Of a DNA stretch of 64,000 bases, positions 44,234-52,950 are shown piece by piece. Position numbers and translations under genes: made by a program. The notes below the pieces were generated by a model. That model was not told the DNA's origin and ran no database searches. It saw nothing but the letters and a program-made list of their open reading frames with translations. The DNA is from Nocardia vinacea NBRC 16497 (GTDB lineage Bacteria > Actinomycetota > Actinomycetes > Mycobacteriales > Mycobacteriaceae). Each line of letters begins with the position of its first letter. Position 1 is the first letter of the stretch. The stretch is taken from assembly GCF_000308835.1 (NCBI RefSeq), contig NZ_BAGN01000419.1:1-64000 (forward strand), read 5' to 3'.

Positions 44234-44443
44234 CTACAGAACAACCGGTTTGCCAGGCACATTACGCAACCTGGAAACCATCGCAGACTCCAAGCTGGCC
44301 GGTACCGCAGCGATATCGCACGCCGCGACAGATCGCGGCTTTTGCAGGTGCGCGTTTATCGACAATTCGGCCAGCCGTGGGTCGCCGGCCACATCACAAT
44401 TGGCCACTGCGCGTGGAGAAAGGTCGGCAAGCGATTCCGTCAT
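44234..44443 (-). CDS. Candidate RiPP precursor peptide with two 26-residue repeats
   Basis: A 69-residue peptide. PRAVANCDVAGDP (10-22) recurs as PRSVAACDIAAVP (36-48): Pro, Arg, Val, Ala, Cys, Asp, Ala, Pro are identical, with Cys at 16 and 42 and spacing of 26. The tail is SRLRNVPGKPVVL. ATG 44443 has GGAGCTTTCA before it; an in-frame ATG at 44455 is less well placed. It lies 32 bases upstream of the radical SAM gene on the same strand. I know no named family. Repeated cores are common in multi-copy RiPP precursors; which residues are cut or crosslinked is unknown. Confidence 0.6.
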   Translation of the reverse strand: MTESLADLSPRAVANCDVAGDPRLAELSINAHLQKPRSVAACDIAAVPASLESAMVSRLRNVPGKPVVL

Positions 44444-45130
44444 TGAAAGCTCCATCCAAGCTGAGAAATAGACGCACGACCCACCGGCCGTGATCTTCTC
44501 GATTCTAAATGCTCATGACGAGGACAAACCGGCTTCCGCCGAGCGCGGAAAGATCTCGCCTTCGGGCCGGCACCTCAGGCAAAAGATTGCCAGCCGATCA
44601 AAGGGGCAGACCAGTTTTGGTTCATCATCCCGGTTCGTCACTGCCACACTGACGCGGCGCGCACCGCCATCGAGGCAGGCATGGCCTTTCTCGCCCTGGT
44701 CGAGGCAATGAACACAGCGGGTGGGACACCCCTGCGGGGCGCTGTCTGCCGTGCTCGACGCTTCGTGCGGTCGCCAGGAGGAAGCGTCCTGATGTTGCGG
44801 TCGTCCACTGCGACGAGGTGTGGTTGCTGCGGATCAGTTGACCGGGCGCGGCGGAGACCGGCATCGGCAATGCCTCGGAGTTCATTGTTACCAGGGAGTT
44901 CCTGTGTCGTGACGGCGCAGAACGGAGCCGTGTTCTGGTGGTTAATTGATGCCTGGTGAAACGCGGACATATGTTTCGCGGTGTTAAGTCGTTCGCCGAG
45001 TGCCCATACCTTCTCACGTGCTCGAGTTCGAAATATGTTGCAGGCAAACGTATTTCGATGACGATCGGTCGCGAGTGCGGTGAGGTTCGGCTAACGCCAA
45101 ATTGTTCTGGAAGAAACCATTCGGCAATGG

Positions 45131-45142
45131 TTCACGCGTGAA
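45131..45142. promoter_or_regulatory. Perfect 12-bp palindrome, possible operator of the Nit1C operon
   Basis: TTCACGCGTGAA is fully self-complementary and lies 131 bp upstream of the first Nit1C start. This shape suits a dimeric repressor; the regulator is unknown. Confidence 0.4.
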
Positions 45143-45149
45143 ATTCTCG

Positions 45150-45189
45150 TATCCGATCGCTGCGAATCGCAGAAGTAGGGGATCGGATA
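45150..45189 (+). promoter_or_regulatory. Nested inverted repeats in the Nit1C leader
   Basis: Outer arms TATCCGATC (45150-45158) and GATCGGATA (45181-45189) are perfect; an inner hairpin CTGCG-AAT-CGCAG (45160-45172) lies between. It could be an operator or a leader-RNA structure 84 bases before the start codon. Confidence 0.45.
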
Positions 45190-45272
45190 TCGCTTTAGCA
45201 GCGCTTCGCCCGAACCGGGAGTCGGCCCGAGACCGAAGCCTGGGGCGCCGTCAGCACATCGCAGGAGGAACC

Positions 45273-45812
45273 GTGTCCGCACCCACCATCGCCGAGATCG
45301 ACAAGGCCATCGAGGAGAACATTCAGAAGTCCCTCGCCGAGATCCCGCACCCCGCGCTGCCGAAGGGCACGAATATCTATGGTGCCACGAAGATCTTCCC
45401 CGACTATCAGGCCGAGGCGGGCGAAACCTACTTCACCCTGGTGCACGGTATCGCGCACGAGTCGTCGGTGAGTTTCGTGGCGATCCTGCAGGCCACCAGG
45501 GCGTTGCGCAAGGGCTTCGATTCGGCGATCTACTTCTACGGTCCCGGCGCTATCAATGCCGTTGCCACGCGCGGCTTTCCGACCACCGGCGACAGCGGCT
45601 TCCCGGGTGAGCAGAACATCAACGAGGCGCTGGCGACCTTCATCAAGGAGGGCGGCAAGGTGTTCGCGTGCCGATTCGGGCTCGCCCTGCACGGTGCCCG
45701 CGAGGAGGACCTCATCGAGGGTGTCATCCCGGCACACCCGCTCGATGTCCAGGACGCGTTGATCCACTACGCGCGCAAGGGCGCCATCATCAACTCCACC
45801 TATCAGCTCTGA
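45273..45812 (+). CDS. nitB: NitB-like MSMEG_0572/Sll0783-family protein
   Basis: A 179-residue protein of the Nit1C family MSMEG_0572/Sll0783 (DsrE-like look: FYGPGAINAVATRGFPTTGD; GKVFACRFGLALHG). It is always first or near first in nitrilase cluster Nit1C and induced by nitrogen starvation in cyanobacteria. Its chemistry is unknown. GTG 45273 follows AGGAGGAACC. Confidence 0.88.
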   Translation: MSAPTIAEIDKAIEENIQKSLAEIPHPALPKGTNIYGATKIFPDYQAEAGETYFTLVHGIAHESSVSFVAILQATRALRKGFDSAIYFYGPGAINAVATRGFPTTGDSGFPGEQNINEALATFIKEGGKVFACRFGLALHGAREEDLIEGVIPAHPLDVQDALIHYARKGAIINSTYQL

Positions 45813-45821
45813 GGTGACCCG

Positions 45822-46880
45822 ATGACAGGTCTGTCCACTCGAGTCGATCTGGCATTGCTCGGCGTGCGCGCCGAGGTGCCGGTGGGGCGCCGCTCCGGTG
45901 CGGGTCCCAGCGACGACGGCCATGTACTCATCGACGGCATCGGCGCCGCCGTTCCGATCCGCTCCGACAGCCCCTTCGTGGTGGCGGGAAACCGGCTGCT
46001 GCGGTCCGGCACCGATATGGGCATCGAGATCGAGCCGGTGCGCCGGCCCGGGTTCTACGACCTGGCCACCGCCGACGGAGTGTCCTACGAGAAGATCGCC
46101 AAACTACACGGGGCGAACGTACTGGCTACCACGGTGGTGCAGACCTGCATCCGCTACGGCGAGGACCAGCGCTGCCGGTTCTGCGCCATCGAGGCCTCGC
46201 TGGCCGCCGGCAGCACCATCGCGGTGAAACGGCCCGACCAGCTCGCCGAGGTCGCGGCGGCGGCGGTCCGCCTCGACGGTGTCGAGCAGATGGTGATGAC
46301 CACCGGAACCTCGGCGGCCAAAGACCGGGGCGCCCGGCATCTGGCCCGCTGCGTGCGGGCGGTCAAGGCGGCCGTGCCGGAACTACCGATTCAAGTGCAG
46401 TGCGAGCCGCCCGGAGATCTGCACGTACTCACCGAGTTGCGCGAGGCGGGCGCGGATTCCATTGGCATCCACGTCGAATCGCTCGATGACAAGGTGCGCA
46501 AGCGGTGGATGCCGGGGAAAGCGACGGTGCCGCTGAGCGAATATCGGGCAGCTTGGGCAGAGGCGGTGCGGGTGTTCGGCCGCAATCAGGTCTCGACCTA
46601 CCTGCTGGTCGGGCTCGGCGAGAACCCCGACGAATTGGTCTCCGGCGCAGCCGAACTCATCGATATCGGTGTCTATCCGTTCGTGGTGCCGTTCCGTCCG
46701 CTGGCGGGCACGCTCGCCGTCGACGTGGATGGGGCGAGCGCGCCGACTCCGCAACTGCTGGCCGACGTCACCGACCGGGTGGCCAAAGAACTGCAGCGGG
46801 CCGGGATGCTGGGCGCAGATCAGCGCGCCGGATGCGCCGCGTGCGGAGCGTGCAGCGTGCTGCAGAACGCGGGTGGTTGA
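45822..46880 (+). CDS. nitD: NitD-like radical SAM enzyme (MSMEG_0568 family)
   Basis: A 352-residue radical SAM protein with an unusual cluster motif, C-x8-C-x2-C (TCIRYGEDQRCRFC), and an extra Cys group at the end (CAACGACS), possibly for a second cluster. MSMEG_0568 is a fixed Nit1C member. The substrate is unknown. It follows NitB by 9 bases. Confidence 0.9.
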   Translation: MTGLSTRVDLALLGVRAEVPVGRRSGAGPSDDGHVLIDGIGAAVPIRSDSPFVVAGNRLLRSGTDMGIEIEPVRRPGFYDLATADGVSYEKIAKLHGANVLATTVVQTCIRYGEDQRCRFCAIEASLAAGSTIAVKRPDQLAEVAAAAVRLDGVEQMVMTTGTSAAKDRGARHLARCVRAVKAAVPELPIQVQCEPPGDLHVLTELREAGADSIGIHVESLDDKVRKRWMPGKATVPLSEYRAAWAEAVRVFGRNQVSTYLLVGLGENPDELVSGAAELIDIGVYPFVVPFRPLAGTLAVDVDGASAPTPQLLADVTDRVAKELQRAGMLGADQRAGCAACGACSVLQNAGG

Positions 46881-46881
46881 G

Positions 46882-48291
46882 GTGGATAGCTCAGCCACCG
46901 ACCTGTGCTTGCTTGCCGGTGCGTCGGTAAACAACTCCGGCGCAACGGATTTCCTTATCCAACCGGCCGACCGGCGGCAGCTGGCCGCCTACCGGGTACT
47001 GCGGCGCGCCGAATTCGTGGTGGATCAGGGTTTGTTCGCCGGCAGCGACGCCGATGACAGCGATGACGATGCACGCACCCAGGTGCTGGTCGCGCTGGAT
47101 CCCGACGGCGTCGTCCTCGGCGGCGTGCGCCTGGCTCCCGCGACCGCCGAAGATCTGGGGTGGTGGACCGGCAGCAGGCTGGTGGTGGATCGGCGGCGCC
47201 GCGCCGCCGGGGTCGGCCCGGCCCTGGTGGTGGCGGCGTGTGCTTACGCCGAAAGCCACAATGTGCTGCGATTCGAGGCCACCGTGCAGACCCGCTATGA
47301 ACCCATGTTTGCCCGCCTGGGCTGGGTCAGGCTCGGCGACAAGGTGATCGGCGGTGTCGAGCACAGCTGGATGCGGTGGCCGATCGATCGGGTGCAGCGG
47401 TTGGTGGGCGCCACCAAGGCGTTGCTCGCGCAGACGCTGGCGCCGCTGCGCGGATCGCCGCTCGGTCTCGGCGGCAAGGGGTTTCGCGGGGATGACGGTG
47501 TCCCGGTGCCGGGCAGCGACCTCATCGCGGCATGTGACGCCATCCTCCCGTCGATGGTGGAACGTGATCCGGAATGGGCGGGTTGGTGTTCGGTCCTGGT
47601 CAATATCAACGATCTGTCGGCCATGGGTGCCACCCCGATCGGCCTGCTCGACGCGGTCGGGGCGCCGACCCACTCACTACTGACCCGGGTGATCCGCGGG
47701 CTCGCCCGCGCCGCCGAGGCCTGGGATGTGCCGGTACTCGGCGGGCATACACAGGTGTCGGTGCCGCCGTCGTTGTCGGTCACGGCGCTCGGTCGCGCCG
47801 CCGCCCCGGTGCGCGGCGGTAGCGGCAGGCTCGGTGATGAGTTGCGGCTGACCGCCGATCTCTCGGGCGGCTGGCGGCCCGGATACCACGGCCAGCAATG
47901 GGATTCCACGTCGCGACGCAGCGGTGCGGAACTGCGGGCACTGGCCGGATTCGTGGCGCGGTCCACCCCGGCGGCCGCCAAGGATGTCAGCATGGCCGGG
48001 CTGGCAGGCACTTGCGGCATGCTCGCCGAGGCCAGCGGCCTCGGAGCCGAGCTGGATGTTGCGCGTATCCCGCGACCCGGCACCGTCGCATTCGCCGAAT
48101 GGCTCACCTGTTTCCCGGGTTTCGCGATGATCACCGCGGATCGCCCCGGTGCGCCGATCGCCCCGCCGGGACCGGCTACCTCGGCGGTCTGCGGGCGACT
48201 CGTCTCGACTCCCGGTGTCCGGCTGCGCTGGCCGGACGGCATCACTACACGCGCGGTGCACAGCACCGTGACCGGATTGGGAGAATCATGA
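46882..48291 (+). CDS. Fused NitE-NitF: GNAT acetyltransferase plus AIR-synthase-like protein
   Basis: A 469-residue fusion. Residues about 15-165 are an MSMEG_0567/Sll0786-type GNAT (VLGGVRLAPATAEDLGWWTG; RRRAAGVGPALVVAACAYA). Residues about 170-465 are an AIR-synthase/PurM-like domain (Sll0787 type: WCSVLVNINDLSAMGATPIG; VLGGHTQVSVPPSLSVTALG). In Nit1C clusters these can be separate genes. GTG 46882 begins one base after the NitD stop; GTG 46873 is an alternative. The end overlaps the NitC ATG (ATGA). Confidence 0.85.
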   Translation: MDSSATDLCLLAGASVNNSGATDFLIQPADRRQLAAYRVLRRAEFVVDQGLFAGSDADDSDDDARTQVLVALDPDGVVLGGVRLAPATAEDLGWWTGSRLVVDRRRRAAGVGPALVVAACAYAESHNVLRFEATVQTRYEPMFARLGWVRLGDKVIGGVEHSWMRWPIDRVQRLVGATKALLAQTLAPLRGSPLGLGGKGFRGDDGVPVPGSDLIAACDAILPSMVERDPEWAGWCSVLVNINDLSAMGATPIGLLDAVGAPTHSLLTRVIRGLARAAEAWDVPVLGGHTQVSVPPSLSVTALGRAAAPVRGGSGRLGDELRLTADLSGGWRPGYHGQQWDSTSRRSGAELRALAGFVARSTPAAAKDVSMAGLAGTCGMLAEASGLGAELDVARIPRPGTVAFAEWLTCFPGFAMITADRPGAPIAPPGPATSAVCGRLVSTPGVRLRWPDGITTRAVHSTVTGLGES

Positions 48292-49208
48292 ACCTCACGA
48301 TCTCCGTCGCCGCCGCCGAGTTCGGCCGCGATATGGAAGAGGGCTATCGCACGATCGCCCGCCTCATCGAGCAGGCCCGCGCCCGCGGCAGCCGCTTGCT
48401 GGTGCTGCCCGAAGCCTGCCTCGGCGGCTATCTGCCCAGTCTGGGGGGAGGGGACGAGTCCGAGGAGGCCAAGCAGCGCAGACTGCGCGCGCTGCCGCCC
48501 GCACTCGCGCTGGACGGTCCCGAATTGCGCCGAGTCGTCGACATGGCAGGCGATCTGGTGATCACCCTGGGCTTCTGCGAGGCCGACGGAGAAACCCGCT
48601 ACAACGCGGCGGTAACCCTGTCCGGTGACGGAATCCTCGGCTCCTACCGCAAGGTTCATCAACCGCTCGGTGAAAACCTGTGCTATTCCGCCGGTTTCGA
48701 GTACAAGGCATTCGATACGCCGGTCGGCCGGATGGGTATGCAGATCTGCTACGACAAGGCGTTCCCGGAGGCCGCGCGTGCGCTCGCGCTGGATGGCGCC
48801 GAGATCATCACCTCACTGTCGGCCTGGCCGACCGCTCGGACGCAGACCGTGCCGAATCTGGAAGACGATCGATGGAAGCGGCGCTTCGACATCTTCGACC
48901 AGGCCCGCGCGGTGGAGAACCAGGTGGTGTGGGTGGCCTCGAACCAGGCGGGCACCTTCGGATCGCTGCGGTTCGTGTGCAGCGCCAAGATCGTCGGGCC
49001 CGGCGGGGATGTGCTCGCCACCACCGGCGTCGAGCCGGGCCTGGCCACCGCGACGGTCGACGTCGCCGAGGTGCTCGGGCTGGCCCGTGGCGGCGGCATG
49101 TACAACCTGCGTGACCGCCGTCCTGACCTGTACCACAGCGTTATTCGTGAATACGGCGTCGTCGGACAGCCGGCGGCCTCGACAGACCTGGAGTCGGCTC
49201 ATGCCTGA
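48288..49208 (+). CDS. nitC: NitC-like nitrilase (Sll0784 family)
   Basis: A 306-residue nitrilase with complete catalytic residues: Glu42 (VLPEACLGGY), Lys122 (YRKVHQ), Cys154 (GMQICYDKAF). Nit1-type nitrilases hydrolyse nitriles, and the cluster has been tied to cyanide assimilation. The ATG overlaps the previous stop (ATGA), so expression should be coupled. Confidence 0.93.
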   Translation: MNLTISVAAAEFGRDMEEGYRTIARLIEQARARGSRLLVLPEACLGGYLPSLGGGDESEEAKQRRLRALPPALALDGPELRRVVDMAGDLVITLGFCEADGETRYNAAVTLSGDGILGSYRKVHQPLGENLCYSAGFEYKAFDTPVGRMGMQICYDKAFPEAARALALDGAEIITSLSAWPTARTQTVPNLEDDRWKRRFDIFDQARAVENQVVWVASNQAGTFGSLRFVCSAKIVGPGGDVLATTGVEPGLATATVDVAEVLGLARGGGMYNLRDRRPDLYHSVIREYGVVGQPAASTDLESAHA

Positions 49209-49518
49209 GATGACCTTCGTGATCGAGTGGCCGAATGGGACCAGCCAATCATGCTATTCGCCGTCACTGGTGATGCACGACCATCTCGAGGCCGGAAAAT
49301 CCTATCCCGTCGCCGAGTTCGTCGCGCGCACTCGTGCGGCGCTGAACGAGGCCGGCGAGCGGGTGCGCGCGAAGTTCGGCTACTACTGCAGTTCCGCGGC
49401 CGATCAGCTGGCCGCCATCGAGCGAACGGCCGCACAGTTCCAACCATCGCAAGTCACTCGCGTCATCTCGATGACGCCGCCGCTGGTCGACTCGAATACC
49501 GTTGGAGGGCAACGATGA
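49201..49518 (+). CDS. nitG: NitG-like MSMEG_0570-family protein
   Basis: A 105-residue protein of the MSMEG_0570 nitrogen-starvation family: FVIEWPNGTSQSCYSPS, then KSYPVAEFVARTRAALNEA and RVRAKFGYYCSSA. The function is unknown. It overlaps the NitC stop by 8 bases and the NitH start by 4 (ATGA). Confidence 0.9.
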   Translation: MPEMTFVIEWPNGTSQSCYSPSLVMHDHLEAGKSYPVAEFVARTRAALNEAGERVRAKFGYYCSSAADQLAAIERTAAQFQPSQVTRVISMTPPLVDSNTVGGQR

Positions 49519-50759
49519 TCGCCGAACACGAGGTCGTGGTCATCGGCGCGGGACAGGCCGGTTTGTCCATCAGCTGGCATCTGACCCGCCGTGGCATCGA
49601 CCACATCGTGCTCGAACGCGACACCATCGCCCACGAATGGCTCGACAGCCGCTGGGACAACTTCACGCTGGTGACACCGAACTGGCAGTGCGTGCTACCC
49701 GGATACCACTACGACGGCCCCGACCCGGACGGGTTCATGAAACGTGACGAGGTGTACGCGTTCGTCCGTGGCTACGCCGATGTGTTCAACGCGCCGGTCC
49801 GGGAGGGGGTGGCGGTCACCTCCGTCCGGTCGGCCGTGGACAGCGGATACGACATCGACACGACCGACGGCCCGGTACACGCGAGCCAGGTCGTCGTGGC
49901 GACCGGCGGCTATCAGGAACCGATCGTGCCGCGCTACGCGGAGAAGCTGCCGCCATCGATCACGCAGCTGCATTCGTGCGAATACCGCAGTAGCACAGAC
50001 CTTCCCGAGGGGGAGGTGCTGGTGGTCGGCACCGGCCAGTCCGGCGCGCAGATCGCCGAGGATTTGCATCTGGAGGGCCGCAAGGTGCATTTGGTCGCTG
50101 GAGACGCCCCGCGCGTGGCGCGGTTCTACCGTGGCCGTGACTGCGTGGCCTGGCTGCAGGACATGGGGCACTACGATCTGCCGATCGAGGAGCAGCCGGG
50201 CGGGCTCGGCAAGCGCGAGAACACCAACCACTATGTGACCGGTCGCGACGGTGGCCGCGATATCGACCTGCGCCAGTTCGCCCTGGAAGGTATGTCGCTC
50301 TACGGCAGGATGCTCGACTTCGACGGTGTGGCCTTGCGGTTCGCGCCCACGCTGGAGAAGTCACTGGACTCTGCCGACGCGGTCGCCGAGAGCATCAAGG
50401 ACTCCATCGACGCCTACATCGCGCGCGAAAACATCAACGCGCCAGAGGAACCGCGCTACGTCCCGGTGTGGCGACCTGAGAGCGAGGTAACCACACTGGA
50501 TCTCGCCGACACCGGCATCACCTCGGTGGTGTGGTCGGTCGGATTCCGCACCGACTACCGGTGGCTGCGCGTCGGGGTGTTCGACGGCGAGGGCCATCCG
50601 TGCCACAACCGCGGCGTCACCACCGCGCCCGGCCTGTTCTTCCTCGGCCTGCCGTGGCTGCACACCTGGGGGTCGGGCCGATTCGCGGCCGTCGCCCGGG
50701 ACGCGGAGTTCCTCGCCGACGAAATCGCGTTGCGCGTCCAGGAATCGGCGGCGGCGTAG
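49515..50759 (+). CDS. nitH: NitH-like flavin-dependent oxidoreductase (MSMEG_0569 family)
   Basis: A 414-residue flavoprotein monooxygenase-like protein. The FAD site is VVVIGAGQAGLSISWHL, the NADP site VLVVGTGQSGAQIAEDL. It has HTWGSGRFAAVARDA near the end. It belongs to the MSMEG_0569 family specific to Nit1C clusters and probably oxidises a pathway intermediate. ATG 49515 follows GGAGGGCAACG. Confidence 0.92.
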   Translation: MIAEHEVVVIGAGQAGLSISWHLTRRGIDHIVLERDTIAHEWLDSRWDNFTLVTPNWQCVLPGYHYDGPDPDGFMKRDEVYAFVRGYADVFNAPVREGVAVTSVRSAVDSGYDIDTTDGPVHASQVVVATGGYQEPIVPRYAEKLPPSITQLHSCEYRSSTDLPEGEVLVVGTGQSGAQIAEDLHLEGRKVHLVAGDAPRVARFYRGRDCVAWLQDMGHYDLPIEEQPGGLGKRENTNHYVTGRDGGRDIDLRQFALEGMSLYGRMLDFDGVALRFAPTLEKSLDSADAVAESIKDSIDAYIARENINAPEEPRYVPVWRPESEVTTLDLADTGITSVVWSVGFRTDYRWLRVGVFDGEGHPCHNRGVTTAPGLFFLGLPWLHTWGSGRFAAVARDAEFLADEIALRVQESAAA

Positions 50760-50770
50760 GGATCGCCTCG

Positions 50771-51622
50771 ATGGGAACCACACGAATTGCCGCGCTGGCC
50801 GGGCACTTCGGCCGCGATATCGGCCGCGCGCTGGAGAAACTCGACGGCATCTTCGAACGGCTCGTCCAAGACGGGGTCGACCTGCTGGTGCTGCCCGATG
50901 CCACCCTCGGTGGCTATATCGGCGATCTGCGCAACCCGACCGTGGGGCCGTTGCCCGAGCCGATCGATCCCGACGGGCCGGAGTTACGCATGCTGTGCTC
51001 GATGGCGGGCCCGATGACGGTGTGCGTCGGATACGCCGAGAGGGACGGCGAGCTGCGGTACAACGCGGCCAGCTGTCTCACCGGCGATGGCGTCCTCGGA
51101 CACCACCGCAAGGTGCATCAGCCCGCGGGCGAGCACCTCGCCTATGCGGCGGGGGACACCTTCACCGCGTTCGACACCCCGGTCGGCCGGCTGGGCATGC
51201 TGATCGACTACGACAAAACCTTCCCCGAATCGGCCCGCACCCTCGCTCTCGACGGTGCCCAGATCATCGGCGCGCTGTCGGCCTGGCCGGCCAGCGTCAC
51301 CGACCGCGCCTCGCGGATGCCCAACGACCGCCAGGCGCGGCTGTTCGACCTCTACGACATGGCCCGCGCCGCCGAAAACCAGGTCGTGCTCGCCTCGTCC
51401 AACCAAACCGGTGTCACCGGCTCGCTGCGCTTCCTCGGCCAGGCGAAGGTCGTCGGCCCCGGCGGCGACATCTTGGCGAAGACCTGGTCCAAGGGTGGGC
51501 TGGCAGTGGCCGACATCGATATCGAGCGGGAGGTGGAGCGGGCTCGCCGGACCCTGCGGCACCTCGACGAGAGACGCGTCGACACCTACCACAATCTGTT
51601 GCGCGAGAAGGGAACTCGCTGA
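50771..51622 (+). CDS. Nitrilase-fold protein lacking catalytic Cys and Glu
   Basis: A 283-residue paralogue of NitC (same motif order: RYNAASCLTGDGVLG, HHRKVHQPAGE, AENQVVLASSNQTG). The catalytic Cys position reads GMLIDYDKTF (Asp146 for Cys) and the Glu position VLPDATLGGY (Asp43 for Glu); Lys114 is kept. It should be inactive as a nitrilase and may be a structural or regulatory partner of NitC. It starts 11 bases after NitH, and the stop overlaps the next ATG (TGATG). Confidence 0.88.
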   Translation: MGTTRIAALAGHFGRDIGRALEKLDGIFERLVQDGVDLLVLPDATLGGYIGDLRNPTVGPLPEPIDPDGPELRMLCSMAGPMTVCVGYAERDGELRYNAASCLTGDGVLGHHRKVHQPAGEHLAYAAGDTFTAFDTPVGRLGMLIDYDKTFPESARTLALDGAQIIGALSAWPASVTDRASRMPNDRQARLFDLYDMARAAENQVVLASSNQTGVTGSLRFLGQAKVVGPGGDILAKTWSKGGLAVADIDIEREVERARRTLRHLDERRVDTYHNLLREKGTR

Positions 51623-52761
51623 TGCGCATCGCGCTGCTCACCTACTCCACCAAGCCACGCGGCGGGGTCGTGCACACCCTGAACCTCGCCGAGGCGCTGG
51701 CCAGGGCCGGCGCGGTGGTGACCGTGTGGACGCTGGGACGCGGTGGCGACAGCGCGTTCTTCCGTCCGGTCGACACGAGCGTGCACCTCGAGGTGGTTCC
51801 GTTCGAGGCGAGGGACTCGGAAACGGTGGGGCAGCGGATCATCCGCTCGATCAAGGTGCTGCGGAAGGCATTCCGGCCCGGCGACTACGACATCGTGCAC
51901 GCGCAAGACTGCATCAGTGCCAATGCGGTCGAGCACTGCATCCGCACCATCCACCATCTCGACCAGTTCACCACCCCCGAGCTCGCGGCCTGCCACGAAC
52001 GGGCCATCGTGCAGCCCTACGCCCGGATCTGCGTATCGGCCGCGGTCGCCGAAGAGGTCAGGGCCGGATGGGGTTTCGAACCGACGGTCATCCCGAACGG
52101 TGTCGAATACGAACGATTCGCCGCGGCCGCCGGAACAGGAGCGATCCAGTCCACGCGGCGCGCCGCCTGGCGGGAGCGGCTCGGCCCGTATGTGCTCGCG
52201 GTCGGCGGCATCGAACCCCGCAAAGGAAGCCTCGACCTCCTCGAGGCATTCGCGGTATTCGCACGAGACGCACCCGAGCAACAGCTGGTGATCGCGGGCG
52301 GCGAAACCTTGTTCGACTATCGCCGATATCGAGCCGAATTCGATGCACGAGCGACCGAACTCGGTATCGAGCCCGTCATACTCGGCACCGTCGAGCACAC
52401 CGAACTACCCGCGCTGGTCGCCGCCGCCTCGGTGCTGCCGTTCCTGTCCACCAAGGAAGGATTCGGCCTGGCGGCCATGGAGGCCCTGGCCGCCGGAACA
52501 CCCGTGGTCGCCCGCGATCTCCCGGTACTTCGCGAAGTCTTCGCAGACGCGATCGAGTATGCTTCGACCCCGGAAACAATGGCCCGAGCGATGGCCTCGG
52601 CGATTGTCCCCGATACCGCCCGCCGCAACCGCGGCACAGCGCTGGCAGCCGAATTCAGCTGGGACACAGCGGCATCAGCGCATCTCGACTTCTACGCTTC
52701 GGCACGGAACGGTGCGCGAGCCATGGACGCCGAGAGTAGCGTGCTGCTGTCGGCGCCGTAA
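51622..52761 (+). CDS. GT4-family glycosyltransferase (MSMEG_0565 family)
   Basis: A 379-residue GT-B glycosyltransferase: GGVVHTLNLAEALARAGAVV near the N-terminus, VIPNGVEYERF, then the donor region STKEGFGLAAMEALAAGTPV with the E-x7-E pattern. MSMEG_0565 is a regular cluster companion in actinobacteria. It may glycosylate the pathway product; the sugar and acceptor are unknown. It ends the operon. Confidence 0.9.
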   Translation: MRIALLTYSTKPRGGVVHTLNLAEALARAGAVVTVWTLGRGGDSAFFRPVDTSVHLEVVPFEARDSETVGQRIIRSIKVLRKAFRPGDYDIVHAQDCISANAVEHCIRTIHHLDQFTTPELAACHERAIVQPYARICVSAAVAEEVRAGWGFEPTVIPNGVEYERFAAAAGTGAIQSTRRAAWRERLGPYVLAVGGIEPRKGSLDLLEAFAVFARDAPEQQLVIAGGETLFDYRRYRAEFDARATELGIEPVILGTVEHTELPALVAAASVLPFLSTKEGFGLAAMEALAAGTPVVARDLPVLREVFADAIEYASTPETMARAMASAIVPDTARRNRGTALAAEFSWDTAASAHLDFYASARNGARAMDAESSVLLSAP

Positions 52762-52950
52762 CGTCATGTCGGCTCATCACATCTGTCGATCGATGCCAGC
52801 CGCGGACAGGCACGAAACCTCCAGCAGCTGAACAGAGTTGAGATCAACGAGGTCTACGGCGTGGGGAACGACGGTGCGGACACCACCAAGCTGACTGGAC
52901 AGAGACGCCATCCGCTCGATCACAACGATGCCGCGGGGCCTCTGCTTCGA

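Larger units (their letters stand above)
44444..45272. other. Long intergenic region before the Nit1C cluster
   Basis: No convincing gene. Short frames exist on both strands without ribosome sites or motifs. The right part holds a 12-bp palindrome (45131) and a nested inverted repeat (45150-45189), likely regulatory for the Nit1C operon. I do not see a clear GlnR-type GTNAC-n6-GTNAC site. Confidence 0.4.

Noticed and set aside
44625..45047. Minus-strand frames between the RiPP and Nit1C loci
   Set aside because: No ribosome site, no domain, and three competing frames; left as intergenic.
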